Positions 25,997 through 34,131 of a DNA stretch of 64,000 nucleotides are shown one piece after another (the first letter of the stretch is position 1; each line of letters begins with the position of its first letter). Made by a program: the position numbers and the translations under genes. Source of the stretch: UBA1127 sp034422455 (GTDB taxonomy: Bacteria; Chloroflexota; Dehalococcoidia; Lucifugimonadales; UBA1127); contig DAOUJQ010000012.1 of NCBI GenBank assembly GCA_034422455.1, forward strand, positions 186,001 to 250,000, read 5' to 3'. Below the pieces are notes generated by a model. That model was not told where the DNA came from. It saw only the letters and a program-made list of their open reading frames with translations, and ran no database searches.

Positions 25997-27508
25997 ATGG
26001 CAGACACGGTCAGGGTCCGCTTCGCGCCCAGCCCCACGGGCGAGCCGCACGTCGGCAACATCCGCACGGCGCTCTTCAACTGGCTGTTCGCGCGGCACAG
26101 CGGCGGCAAGTTTGTCGTGCGCATAGAGGACACGGACCAGGAACGAAAGGTCGATGGAGCGCTGGAGTCCATTCTCTCGTCGCTGCGGTGGCTCGGTCTG
26201 GAGTGGGACGAGGGCCCGGAGGGCGAGGGCGAGGACGAGGGAAGCCGCGGCCCATTCGGCCCGTATTTCCAGTCGCAGCGGCTGCACCTCTATCGCGAAG
26301 CCTGTGACAAGCTGCTGGCCTCCGGCGCCGCCTACCCCTGCTTTTGCTCACCCGACAGGCTGGCGGCGATGCGGAAGGAGCAGCAGCAGCGCCAGCAGCC
26401 GCCGGGGTACGACCGCTATTGCCTGACGCAACTCTCGGCGGAAGAGCGGGCGCAACGGGCCGCCGAAGAGCCGCACGCGGTCCGCTTTCGAGTACCGACC
26501 GAAGGCGGGACTGTCATCGTCAACGACTTCATTCGCGGCGACGTCGCCTACGAGCCCGCGCTCCTGGACGACTTCGTCATCCTGAAGTCGGACGGCTTCC
26601 CCACGTACCACCTCGCCAACGTCGTCGACGACCATTTGATGCAGATCACGCACGTGATGCGCGCGGAGGAGTGGCTGCCGAGCACTCCCCGGCACGTGCT
26701 GCTCTACGATGCCTTGGACTGGACGCCACCGGTCTTCGCGCATTTGCCGATGATCCTGGGGCCGGACCGCGCCAAGCTGTCCAAGCGGCACGGGGCGACG
26801 TCCACGCTGGAGTACCGTCACGACGGGTACCTCCCGGAGGCGCTGATGAACTTCATGGCGCTGCTTGGGTGGTCGCTGGACGACCACACGGAGGTCTTCT
26901 CGCGGGACGACCTGGTGGAGCACTTCGCACTGGAGCGCGTGGGCAAGGCGGGGGCCATCTTCAACGCCGAGAAGCTCACGTGGATGAACGGCCTCTATAT
27001 CCGGAATCTGCCGGCGGACGAGCTGGCCCGGCGCATCCTGCCCTTCCTGGAGCGCCCGTACGGCGACGGAGGGCTGCCCGACTACGTCGAGCGGCCGTTG
27101 GACGCCGATTACGTCGAGACGCTTGTCCCGCTCATACAGGAGCGCTTGAAGCGCCTGGACGAGGCGCCGGAGCTCCTGTCCCTCTTCTTCGAGGGCGTGC
27201 CTTCGCCGGTAGCTGACGATCTGGTCCCCAAGGGTCTGGACAGGGGAAGGGCCGGTTCCGCCCTGGGAGAGGTGGCCTCCCGCCTCTCCAACGTCGCGGA
27301 GTGGGAAGAGGAGCCGTTGGAGTCGGTCATGCGGCCAATGGCGGAAGAGCTCGAGATGAAGACGGGCCAGCTCTTTGGAGCGGTGCGCGTTGCCGTCACC
27401 GGCCGCACGGTGTCGCCGCCGCTGTTCGCGACGATGGTGGCGCTGGGCCGCGGCCACTGCATGGAGGCGTTGAGCAACTCCGTAACGGCGCTGAACGCAC
27501 AGGACTAG
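25997..27508 (+). CDS. gltX: Glutamyl-tRNA synthetase
   Basis: Class I synthetase, 503 aa, starting MADTVRVRFAPSPTGEPHVG. The HIGH motif is PHVGN (H18), the KMSKS-equivalent is KLSKR (260-264). The C-terminal anticodon domain follows with PLIQERLKRLDEAPEL and GQLFGAVRVAVTGRTVSPPLF. AGGAGG precedes the ATG. If the genome lacks glnS it would also charge tRNA-Gln for GatCAB transamidation, which cannot be judged here. Confidence 0.96.
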   Translation: MADTVRVRFAPSPTGEPHVGNIRTALFNWLFARHSGGKFVVRIEDTDQERKVDGALESILSSLRWLGLEWDEGPEGEGEDEGSRGPFGPYFQSQRLHLYREACDKLLASGAAYPCFCSPDRLAAMRKEQQQRQQPPGYDRYCLTQLSAEERAQRAAEEPHAVRFRVPTEGGTVIVNDFIRGDVAYEPALLDDFVILKSDGFPTYHLANVVDDHLMQITHVMRAEEWLPSTPRHVLLYDALDWTPPVFAHLPMILGPDRAKLSKRHGATSTLEYRHDGYLPEALMNFMALLGWSLDDHTEVFSRDDLVEHFALERVGKAGAIFNAEKLTWMNGLYIRNLPADELARRILPFLERPYGDGGLPDYVERPLDADYVETLVPLIQERLKRLDEAPELLSLFFEGVPSPVADDLVPKGLDRGRAGSALGEVASRLSNVAEWEEEPLESVMRPMAEELEMKTGQLFGAVRVAVTGRTVSPPLFATMVALGRGHCMEALSNSVTALNAQD

Positions 27509-27578
27509 CAGCCCGGCCGTTGCGAGCGCCTTCGGGGAACCCAGGCGAATGGGCTACTGCGGGATCGGAGGCAACTGC

Positions 27579-28889
27579 ATGAACACCTCCATCGGGCGCA
27601 TCGGCATCCTGGTGAGCGGCGGGACCGCGCCCGGCATCAACGGCGTCATCAGCGCCGCCACCATCGAGGCCATCAACCGCGGCTATGAGGTCGTCGGCAT
27701 CTTCGACGGCTATGCAGGACTCATGGATGGCGGTGCGGACTGCTTCCGCAGCCTCACCATCCCGGACGTGTCCCGCATCCACAACCAGGGCGGCTCCATC
27801 CTGCGCACGTCCCGCGCCAACCTGACGGCGAACGACGGCGTCGCCCGCTGCTGCGCCAACCTGCAGGCGCAGGGCATTGGCGCGTTGGTGGCTATCGGCG
27901 GCGACGGCACGGCCTCCGGCGCCTATGAGGTCTCCCGCGCCTCGGGCGGCGCCGTGCGCGTCGTCCTCGTCCCCAAGACCATCGACAACGACTTGCCGTT
28001 GCCGGCCGACCTGCCCACCTTCGGCTACGAGACAGCGCGGCACGTAGGCACCGGCATCGTCGCCAACCTTCTGGAGGACTCGCGCACCACCAACCGGTGG
28101 TTCTTCGTTGTCACTATGGGGCGCAAAGCGGGCCACCTCGCCCTCGGCATAGGCAAGTCGGCGGGGGCGACCGTCACCATCGTGCCGGAGGAGTTCCCGT
28201 CGGAGCGGATCACTATCGACGACGTATGCCGCGTGCTGGAGGGCGCCATCTTCAAACGTGAGGCGATGGGCCGGCTGGACGGGCTCGCCGTGGTGGCGGA
28301 GGGCATTCTGGAGAAGCTGTCCAACGTTGAGATGGAGGCGCTGGCGGGCCAGGCCATGGACCGCGACCCCGTTGGACAAATCCGGCTCGCCGACGTGCCC
28401 CTGGGGCTGGTGCTCCGCCGGGCCATGCAGCAGCGCATGCGGCAGCGCGGCCGGCCTATGCAGTTCGTCGACGTGGTCCTGGGCTACGAGGTCCGCGGCG
28501 CCCCCGCCATCCCGTACGACATCGACTACACGCGCAACCTGGGCCACGGCGCGGTGCGCTTTTTGACGTCGGATTCCTACGGGGACGACGATAGCCTGCG
28601 GTACGGCGGCATGGTGTGCCTGGAGGCGGGAAACCTGCGGATGATCCCCTTCGATCAGATGCGGGACCCGGAGACGGGCAAGACGAGGGTGCGGCTGGTG
28701 GACCTGCAGTCGGAGCACTACCGCGTCGCGCGGCAGTACATGATCCGGCTCAACCACCGCGACCTGGAAGACCCTGAAATGCTGGGCAAACTCGCCGCAG
28801 CCGCAAACATGACGCCGGAAGCATTCGCCGAGGAGTTCGCCGGCGCGGCCTCCGGGCCGGAGGGGCCCGCGACGGTAGTGGGGGAGTAA
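27579..28889 (+). CDS. 6-phosphofructokinase (PfkA family)
   Basis: 436-aa glycolytic kinase phosphorylating fructose 6-phosphate. It begins MNTSIGRIGILVSGGTAPGING (GGTxPG). GGDGT at 107-111 has Gly at the position that is Asp in strict PPi-users. PKTIDND at 132-138 has the Lys found in PPi-dependent and in actinobacterial ATP-dependent enzymes. VTMGRKAGHLALGIG matches the substrate loop. The phosphoryl donor is therefore ambiguous, with ATP somewhat favoured. ATG 27579 is chosen because GGAGG is 5 nt upstream. About 70 nt after gltX. Confidence 0.88.
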   Translation: MNTSIGRIGILVSGGTAPGINGVISAATIEAINRGYEVVGIFDGYAGLMDGGADCFRSLTIPDVSRIHNQGGSILRTSRANLTANDGVARCCANLQAQGIGALVAIGGDGTASGAYEVSRASGGAVRVVLVPKTIDNDLPLPADLPTFGYETARHVGTGIVANLLEDSRTTNRWFFVVTMGRKAGHLALGIGKSAGATVTIVPEEFPSERITIDDVCRVLEGAIFKREAMGRLDGLAVVAEGILEKLSNVEMEALAGQAMDRDPVGQIRLADVPLGLVLRRAMQQRMRQRGRPMQFVDVVLGYEVRGAPAIPYDIDYTRNLGHGAVRFLTSDSYGDDDSLRYGGMVCLEAGNLRMIPFDQMRDPETGKTRVRLVDLQSEHYRVARQYMIRLNHRDLEDPEMLGKLAAAANMTPEAFAEEFAGAASGPEGPATVVGE

Positions 28890-28940
28890 GGCCGGACCCG
28901 GAGCGGTGCGGGAATGGGTGGAGGTGAAAAGCTGGAATAA

Positions 28941-28969
28941 TTGCAAAAGGGTATCCTTCAGGATACAAT
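28941..28969 (+). promoter_or_regulatory. Toxin-antitoxin promoter with perfect palindromic operator
   Basis: TTGCAA (28941-28946), a 17-nt spacer and TACAAT (28964-28969). A perfect inverted repeat GTATCC-TTCA-GGATAC (28951-28966) lies in the spacer and runs into the -10. It is ideally placed for antitoxin repression. The toxin ATG follows only 3 nt after the -10. Confidence 0.72.
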
Positions 28970-28972
28970 GTG

Positions 28973-29263
28973 ATGATTGAAGTCCGACAAACTCAAGAGT
29001 TTACCCACTGGTATGAGGGGCTTCGTGACGGAAGAGCGCGAGCAAGCATTGACCGCCGCATTGCCAGGCTGGCAGAGGGCAACCCCGGCGATGTAAGACC
29101 CGTGGGGCAAGGCGTTTCAGAGCTTCGCATCAACCGAGGACCAGGCTACCGGGTCTACTACATTCAGCGAGGGGCGATGTTGGTGGTGCTATTGGCCGGT
29201 GGCAACAAAGATAGCCAAAGCCGCGACATCAGAAGGGCGCTCGAGTTAGCCCGCGAGCAATAG
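28973..29263 (+). CDS. RelE/HigB-type addiction module toxin
   Basis: About 96 aa, beginning MIEVRQTQEFTHWYEGLRDGRARASIDRRI. It then has GNPGDVRPVGQGVSELRINRGPGYRVYYIQRG and LLAGGNKDSQSRDIRRALEL. These are the signatures of the putative addiction module killer proteins (RelE superfamily). Start may be ATG 28973 or GTG 28970. Both lie so close to the predicted -10 that the transcript would be leaderless or the start misjudged. Antitoxin follows after 11 nt. Confidence 0.9.
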   Translation: MIEVRQTQEFTHWYEGLRDGRARASIDRRIARLAEGNPGDVRPVGQGVSELRINRGPGYRVYYIQRGAMLVVLLAGGNKDSQSRDIRRALELAREQ

Positions 29264-29274
29264 GAGGTTCTGCA

Positions 29275-29595
29275 GTGGCAACTCAAAAGACCAAGGTCAA
29301 GACTATGCCCTGGGAGCCCTGGAAGCACATCCACAATGATGAGGATGCTGCGGTGTATTTGGACGTCGCGCTGGAGGAAGGGGACCATCGGGACGTGGCG
29401 TGGGCCCTGGGTGTCATTGCCAAGTACAAGGGGATGGCTGCGGTAGCTGAAGCGACGGGGATGGGCAGGGAGAGCCTGTACAAGGCCCTGTCCCATCAGG
29501 GCAATCCGGAATTTGCGACGGTGCTCAAGGTGATACGCGCCCTGGGGCTGCGCCTTCACGCCAGCGTGGAGACGACGAGCGCCGGCTCGCAGTAA
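29275..29595 (+). CDS. Addiction module antidote protein (HTH)
   Basis: 106 aa, GTG start after TAGGAGG. The pattern is MPWEPWKHIHNDEDAAVYLDVALEEGD, then GVIAKYKGMAAVAEATGMGRESLYKALSHQGNPEFATVLKVIRALGLRL. This is the helix-turn-helix antidote family paired with the HigB-like killer proteins. It should bind the GTATCC palindrome upstream of the operon. Note that the order is toxin first. Confidence 0.92.
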   Translation: MATQKTKVKTMPWEPWKHIHNDEDAAVYLDVALEEGDHRDVAWALGVIAKYKGMAAVAEATGMGRESLYKALSHQGNPEFATVLKVIRALGLRLHASVETTSAGSQ

Positions 29596-29639
29596 GGGCA
29601 ATCCTTCGGCAGCACGCGGCTCCCCGCAACAACGGCCGA

Positions 29640-30104
29640 TCACCCCTCCGATTGAAAGCGCCAGCGTGTGGCGTCCTCGTAGAACACCCTCCAGACAAAG
29701 GCAACCGAGGGCTCGAAGACCAGAGACTCCTGCCCCTCCCAATCTTCCAACGACTGCTCTATCCCATACTTCTCGGTGCATATGCCAATCAGCCGGACGG
29801 CTAGCTCTCTGTCCAGCCGGACTGTGCTCACGGCGCCGTGCAGGATGACGGCATGCTCGCCGTCCTCCAGGTTCAGGCAGGCACTGGGGTTCTCCCGCAG
29901 ATTGCGGCGCCACCGGGAGCCGGGGCTCCCGTCGAAGTAGAGCCGGTTATCGAGCCGGGAGCCGTCGGGCGTCACGGTGGCCAGCCAGTAGTGCTTGGGC
30001 TCGGTCAGCCTTTCGACAACGTCCGACCACGGAAGCAGCCCCTCCGCATGGGCGGGAACGCCGTAGTCGTCGGGGACCTTCGGACGGCTTGCGACCGGGC
30101 CCAT
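29640..30104 (-). CDS. Pyridoxamine 5'-phosphate oxidase-like (flavin/heme split-barrel) protein
   Basis: 154 aa with the PPOX split-barrel signature: WSDVVERLTEPKHYWLATVTPDGSRLDNRLYFDGSPGSRWRRNLRENPSACLNLEDGEHAVILHGAV. The proline-type short helix and the R-N-L-R-x-N-P motif are typical of F420- or FMN-binding general stress type proteins. ATG 30104 is preceded by GGAGGAGGCGAC. It is unlikely to be the B6 biosynthetic PdxH because it is short and lacks that C-terminal signature. Confidence 0.82.
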   Translation of the reverse strand: MGPVASRPKVPDDYGVPAHAEGLLPWSDVVERLTEPKHYWLATVTPDGSRLDNRLYFDGSPGSRWRRNLRENPSACLNLEDGEHAVILHGAVSTVRLDRELAVRLIGICTEKYGIEQSLEDWEGQESLVFEPSVAFVWRVFYEDATRWRFQSEG

Positions 30105-30266
30105 AGTCGCCTCCTCCGGCCTCAGAGCCCCAAGAATTGCCGAATTATAGGAAGCAGCACAACAGCCGACAACGTGAGGCACGCGGCCAGTGGTGACGGC
30201 GGGCGGCCCGTGCGATAGACTTTGCCCAACACAGTCAGAGCGTATGTGCACGCTACGGGAGGACCT

Positions 30267-31778
30267 ATGGAGATCAAGGTTGTTGTCGGAGACATCACGC
30301 AGGTTGAAACCGACGCCATTGTCGTCAACCTCTTTCAGGGCGTGAAAACGCCGGGAGGCGCGACCGGAGCGGTGGACCAAGCCCTGGACGGGGCGATCGG
30401 CGACCTCATCGCGGACGGCGAGATCACGGGCAAGAAGGGCCACACCGTCATCCACACGATGGGGAAGATGCCGGCAAAGCGCGTTGTGGTCGCCGGGTTG
30501 GGCAAGCAGGACGACTTCACAGTGAACACCATCCGCGACGTCGCCGGAGACGCGGCGCGGCACCTGCGCGGCCTCGGCGTGAAGCGCGCGGCCACCATCC
30601 TGCACGGAGCGGGCATCGGAGGCCTGGCCCCGGCGGATTGCGCGGAGGCTATCGCCGAAGGCTCGCTGCTCGGCCTCTACGCGTTCCGGCACCACATGAC
30701 CGGCGGCGCGGGCAATGAGGGCAAGCCCGAAGAGCTCACCGTAGTGGTACACAACCCGGATGAGGAAGCGGCAGTGCAGAACGGCGTTGCGACGGGCCGG
30801 ATCTTTGCCGAGGCGGCGTCGCTGGCGCGGGACCTGGCCAACCAGCCGGCCAACGAGATGACGCCGACGCGCCTGGCCGCCCACGCCGAGGAGGTTGCGT
30901 CGCAGCACAACCTGGAGTTTCGCGTCCTGGAAGGCTCCGACTGCGCCGAGCTTGGCATGGGAGCGTTCCTGGGCGTCGCCAGGGGAAGCGTGGAGCCGCC
31001 CAAGTTCATCATCTGCCGGTACAGCGGCGACCCGAGCAACCCCGACAACAACCTGGGCCTTATCGGCAAGAGCATCACCTTTGACTCGGGCGGAATCTCG
31101 CTGAAGGGCGCGGAGGGCATGGGCCGCATGAAGGCGGACATGTCCGGCGGGGCGTCGGTCATCGGCGCCATGCACGCCATCGGGCAGCTCAAACCGCGCA
31201 TCAACGTGACCATGATCGCCGCAGCAACCGAGAACATGCCGAGCGGCTCCGCCACCAAGCCCGGCGACATCCTGAAGTCGATGAGCGGCAAGACGATAGA
31301 GGTGGACAACACGGACGCCGAAGGCCGCCTGACCCTGGGCGACGCGATCACCTACGCAAAGCAGGAGCTTGGCGTAAGGCGCATCGTGGACATTGCGACG
31401 CTGACCGGCGCCATGGGCATTGCGCTCGGCAACGTGCGCGCGGGGGTGTTCAGCAACAACCAGGAGTTGGCAGACGCGGTCATCGCGGCAGGTTCGCAGT
31501 CCGGCGAGCGCATGTGGCAGATGCCGCTGGACGACGACTACAAGGAGCAGAACAAGAGCACCGTGGCGGACATCAAGAACACCGGCGGCCGGCCCGCGGG
31601 TTCAATCACTGCGGCGCACTTCGTGGGCGAGTTCGCGGAGGACACGCCGTGGGTGCACATGGACATCGCGGGCGTGTACATGGTCGACCGGGACCACGGG
31701 GTCTGGGTGCGGGGAGCGTCCGGCATTCCAGTGCGGTCGCTGGTGCGGCTGGCGCAGAACCTTGCGGCGCAGGGGTAA
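30267..31778 (+). CDS. pepA: Leucyl aminopeptidase (M17 family)
   Basis: Cytosolic metallo-aminopeptidase, 503 aa. N-terminal macro-like domain (MEIKVVVGDITQVETDAIVVNL). The catalytic domain has SITFDSGGISLKG, the two-metal and catalytic residues in MKADMSGGASV, and the signature NTDAEGRLTLGDA. ATG 30267 has GGGAGGA upstream. Hexameric Zn/Mn enzymes of this family trim peptides and act in glutathione or protein turnover. Confidence 0.95.
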   Translation: MEIKVVVGDITQVETDAIVVNLFQGVKTPGGATGAVDQALDGAIGDLIADGEITGKKGHTVIHTMGKMPAKRVVVAGLGKQDDFTVNTIRDVAGDAARHLRGLGVKRAATILHGAGIGGLAPADCAEAIAEGSLLGLYAFRHHMTGGAGNEGKPEELTVVVHNPDEEAAVQNGVATGRIFAEAASLARDLANQPANEMTPTRLAAHAEEVASQHNLEFRVLEGSDCAELGMGAFLGVARGSVEPPKFIICRYSGDPSNPDNNLGLIGKSITFDSGGISLKGAEGMGRMKADMSGGASVIGAMHAIGQLKPRINVTMIAAATENMPSGSATKPGDILKSMSGKTIEVDNTDAEGRLTLGDAITYAKQELGVRRIVDIATLTGAMGIALGNVRAGVFSNNQELADAVIAAGSQSGERMWQMPLDDDYKEQNKSTVADIKNTGGRPAGSITAAHFVGEFAEDTPWVHMDIAGVYMVDRDHGVWVRGASGIPVRSLVRLAQNLAAQG

Positions 31779-31846
31779 TGACGGCCCGGACCGGCGTGGG
31801 GCTCCCGGCGACGCCGGACCCGGACGCCGACATCTATGCCCGCGCG

Positions 31847-31876
31847 TTGACCCCGGCCGCCTCGCAGTCATACGAT
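31847..31876 (+). promoter_or_regulatory. Putative promoter of the AbrB/PIN pair
   Basis: TTGACC (31847-31852), an 18-nt spacer and TACGAT (31871-31876). It lies 17 nt before the antitoxin ATG; TAAGGAG is the ribosome site. Confidence 0.6.
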
Positions 31877-31893
31877 GGCAGTAAGGAGCGGCC

Positions 31894-32157
31894 ATGAAAA
31901 TCAAGGTAAACGCCAAGCAGCAGGTGACCGTCCCCGCCGAGTTGTTGGAAGCCTTGGGCGCAAAGCCCGGCGACTACGTGGAAATCGAGCGCGGGCCGGC
32001 TGACCGCACTATTCTCGTCCGGCTTGACAACGGCGCCGACAGCCGCAAGCCCGTGAAGATCGACTATTCCAAGTTGGCCCCACTGCGGGACAAGATTGAC
32101 CCAAACGCCCCGCCGTTTGACATGCAAGAGTTCCGAAGAAAGCTGTATGGCGAATAG
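31894..32157 (+). CDS. AbrB/MazE-type (SpoVT-AbrB) antitoxin
   Basis: 87 aa. The swapped-hairpin DNA-binding domain is MKIKVNAKQQVTVPAELLEA followed by LGAKPGDYVEIERG. The C-terminal part after 50 (DYSKLAPLRDKIDPNAPPFD) is the likely toxin-binding tail. The 11-nt overlap with the next gene shows translational coupling with a PIN toxin. Confidence 0.9.
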   Translation: MKIKVNAKQQVTVPAELLEALGAKPGDYVEIERGPADRTILVRLDNGADSRKPVKIDYSKLAPLRDKIDPNAPPFDMQEFRRKLYGE

Positions 32158-32542
32158 CTACGGGGTCGATACCTCAGTCCTCATCCGCCTGATCACCGGA
32201 GAACCGCCGGAAACATATGCATCGTGCGTCCAGGCATTGCAGACGCTCGCACGGCAGGGCACAAGAGTCTTCGCCTCCAATCAGGTCATCGGAGAGGCCT
32301 TTGTTACGGCCCGGATCCACTACGGTATGAGCATTGACGATGCCAAAGCAGGGCTGTTGGACGTCTTTCAAAGCGAGCTAATTGTTCCTTCCAATGGTGA
32401 AACAGTATTGGCCGCATTACGCACCCAGGGCGGCCCTGGTTTGATGGACCGCCTCATTGTTGACGGCTACTTGCGGACCGGACTGGTAACCCTCACTTTG
32501 GACCGCAGGATGGCCACCCTTGGCGGTGCGCAACTCGTTTGA
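32147..32542 (+). CDS. vapC: PIN-domain ribonuclease toxin (VapC-like)
   Basis: 131 aa starting MANSYGVDTSVLIRLITGEP (first catalytic Asp in VDTSVL). A central FASNQVIGEAFVTARIHYG (Glu) follows. The C-terminal MDRLIVDGYLRTGLVTLTLDRRMATLGG contains the second and third acidic residues. PIN toxins cleave RNA, often tRNA or rRNA. It overlaps the antitoxin by 11 nt. The pair is located between pepA and rpsB. Confidence 0.9.
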   Translation: MANSYGVDTSVLIRLITGEPPETYASCVQALQTLARQGTRVFASNQVIGEAFVTARIHYGMSIDDAKAGLLDVFQSELIVPSNGETVLAALRTQGGPGLMDRLIVDGYLRTGLVTLTLDRRMATLGGAQLV

Positions 32543-32562
32543 GCACCCAAGCCCGCGCCGCG

Positions 32563-32591
32563 TTGCCGCTGCCTAGCTGCTCTGCTATACT
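32563..32591 (+). promoter_or_regulatory. Putative promoter of rpsB operon
   Basis: TTGCCG (32563-32568), a 17-nt spacer and TATACT (32586-32591), the latter preceded by TGC (extended -10). Confidence 0.7.
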
Positions 32592-32643
32592 GCCGTTTGG
32601 CGCTTAACAATCGCATCAACCATTGAGCAAGGAGTTGCACGGT

Positions 32644-33549
32644 TTGACTACTGAGCAAGTTGTGGTTTCAGAGGAACAGGAACAACCAAAACCCCCGGCA
32701 AGAGAGCAGGTGACCATGAAGTCACTGCTCGAGGCAGGTGTCCACTTCGGGCATCAGACCCGCCGCTGGCAGCCGAGGATGAAGAGCTTCATCTTCACGC
32801 AGCGCAACGGCATCCACATCATTGACCTGCAACAGACCCTTGTTCTGCTTGAGCGAACAGCGCAGACCCTCACCGACCTCGTGGCGCGCGGCGGCGACGT
32901 CCTCTTTGTCGGCGCCAAGAAGCAGGCCCAGGAAACCATCGAGTACGAAGCGTCCCGCTGCGAGATGCTGTACGTCAACCAGCGCTGGCTGGGCGGCACG
33001 CTCACCAACTTCCCCACCATCAAGGCCCGCATCGACTTCATGCGCAGCTTGGAAGACCGGCAGGAGCGCGGCGAGCTGCGCCGGCTGCCCAAGAAGGACG
33101 CGCTGAAGGCCGAGGACCAGCTCCGAAGGCTGCGGAAGTACTTCCGCGGTCTCCGCAACATGAAGAGACCCCCGAGCGCTCTCTTCGTCATTGACATCGA
33201 GAAGGAGCGCATTGCCGTCGAGGAGGGGCGCGCAGCCCGAATCCCCATCTTCGCCCTCGTCGACACGAACTGCGACCCGGACCTCGTCGACCACGTCATC
33301 CCGGGCAACGACGACGCCATTCGCTCCATCCGCCTGGTGACCGCGCGCATGGCTGACGCCGTGATCGCGGGGCTGCACCAGCGGGAAGCGATGCAGCTGG
33401 AGCAGGAAGCGGCTGAGACGGAGACCGTCGTCGACTCCAGCGAGTTCCAGGCGTTCACCACCGCGGAAGAGTATGAGGACCTGGCCTCGGACGAGGACCT
33501 GGAGGCCCACGTTTTCTTCCCGGATGACGGCGAAGACGACGAAAGCTAG
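32644..33549 (+). CDS. rpsB: 30S ribosomal protein uS2
   Basis: Core uS2 motifs: MKSLLEAGVHFGHQTRRWQPRMKSFIF, IIDLQQTLVLLERT, QRWLGGTLTNFPTIKARI and a C-terminal PIFALVDTNCDPDLVDHVIPGNDDAIRSIRL. TTG 32644 is set 8 nt after AAGGAG (32629-32635); a longer frame exists from TTG 32623 but would include the ribosome site. There is an unusual N-terminal 20-residue polar extension and a 60-residue acidic C-terminal tail (SDEDLEAHVFFPDDGEDD). It leads the rpsB-tsf-pyrH-frr-uppS-cdsA-dxr-rseP cluster. Confidence 0.96.
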   Translation: MTTEQVVVSEEQEQPKPPAREQVTMKSLLEAGVHFGHQTRRWQPRMKSFIFTQRNGIHIIDLQQTLVLLERTAQTLTDLVARGGDVLFVGAKKQAQETIEYEASRCEMLYVNQRWLGGTLTNFPTIKARIDFMRSLEDRQERGELRRLPKKDALKAEDQLRRLRKYFRGLRNMKRPPSALFVIDIEKERIAVEEGRAARIPIFALVDTNCDPDLVDHVIPGNDDAIRSIRLVTARMADAVIAGLHQREAMQLEQEAAETETVVDSSEFQAFTTAEEYEDLASDEDLEAHVFFPDDGEDDES

Positions 33550-33632
33550 GCCAATCAGCTGCTACCGGACATCATGGTGGGCCAAGCTGTGCCCATGAAG
33601 GACCCAAATACACAAGGGAACGGGACGGACAG

Positions 33633-34121
33633 ATGGTGCAGGTTAGCGTAGAGGACATTCGAAAGCTCCGGGCGATCACCGGGGCGGGCATCCTGGACTG
33701 CCGGACGGCGTTGCAGGAGGCGGACGGCGACTCGACCAAGGCGCAAGCGATCCTTCGGGAGAAGGGGCTCGCGAGCGTCGCCAAGAAGGCGAGCCGCGCC
33801 GCCGCCGAGGGCGTGGTGGAGTCGTACATCCACAGCGGCAGCCGGATCGGCGCGCTGCTGGAACTCAACTGCGAGACGGACTTCGTGGCGCGAACGGAGG
33901 AGTTCCGCGCCCTCGCCCACGACCTCGCTATGCAGGTGGCCGCAATGGACCCCGACACCGTGAGCGCCGATGACGACGGCGACGGCGTCAGCCTCATGGA
34001 GCAGTCTTTCATCAAGGACCCGTCCAAGACCATCCAGGACCTGGTGAACGATGCCATCGCCAAGATGGGGGAGAACATCCAGGTCCGGCGCTTCGTCCGG
34101 TACGCTCTAGCTGAAGAGTAA
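33633..34121 (+). CDS. tsf: Translation elongation factor EF-Ts (short form)
   Basis: Nucleotide-exchange factor for EF-Tu. The N-terminal UBA domain VSVEDIRKLRAITGAGILDCRTALQEADGD and the key LELNCETDFVARTEEF (TDFV) contact motif are intact. At 162 aa it is shorter than the E. coli form (283) and even the Thermus type (about 196), keeping only one core subdomain. The C-terminal module ends GENIQVRRFVRYALAEE. The ATG follows GGGACGGACAG. Confidence 0.93.
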   Translation: MVQVSVEDIRKLRAITGAGILDCRTALQEADGDSTKAQAILREKGLASVAKKASRAAAEGVVESYIHSGSRIGALLELNCETDFVARTEEFRALAHDLAMQVAAMDPDTVSADDDGDGVSLMEQSFIKDPSKTIQDLVNDAIAKMGENIQVRRFVRYALAEE

Positions 34122-34131
34122 GGGGCACGCC

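Noticed and set aside
31778..31897. Possible 39-aa coupled ORF between pepA and the AbrB gene
   Set aside because: It overlaps both neighbours in ATGA fashion but has no own site and contains the predicted promoter; too weak to call.
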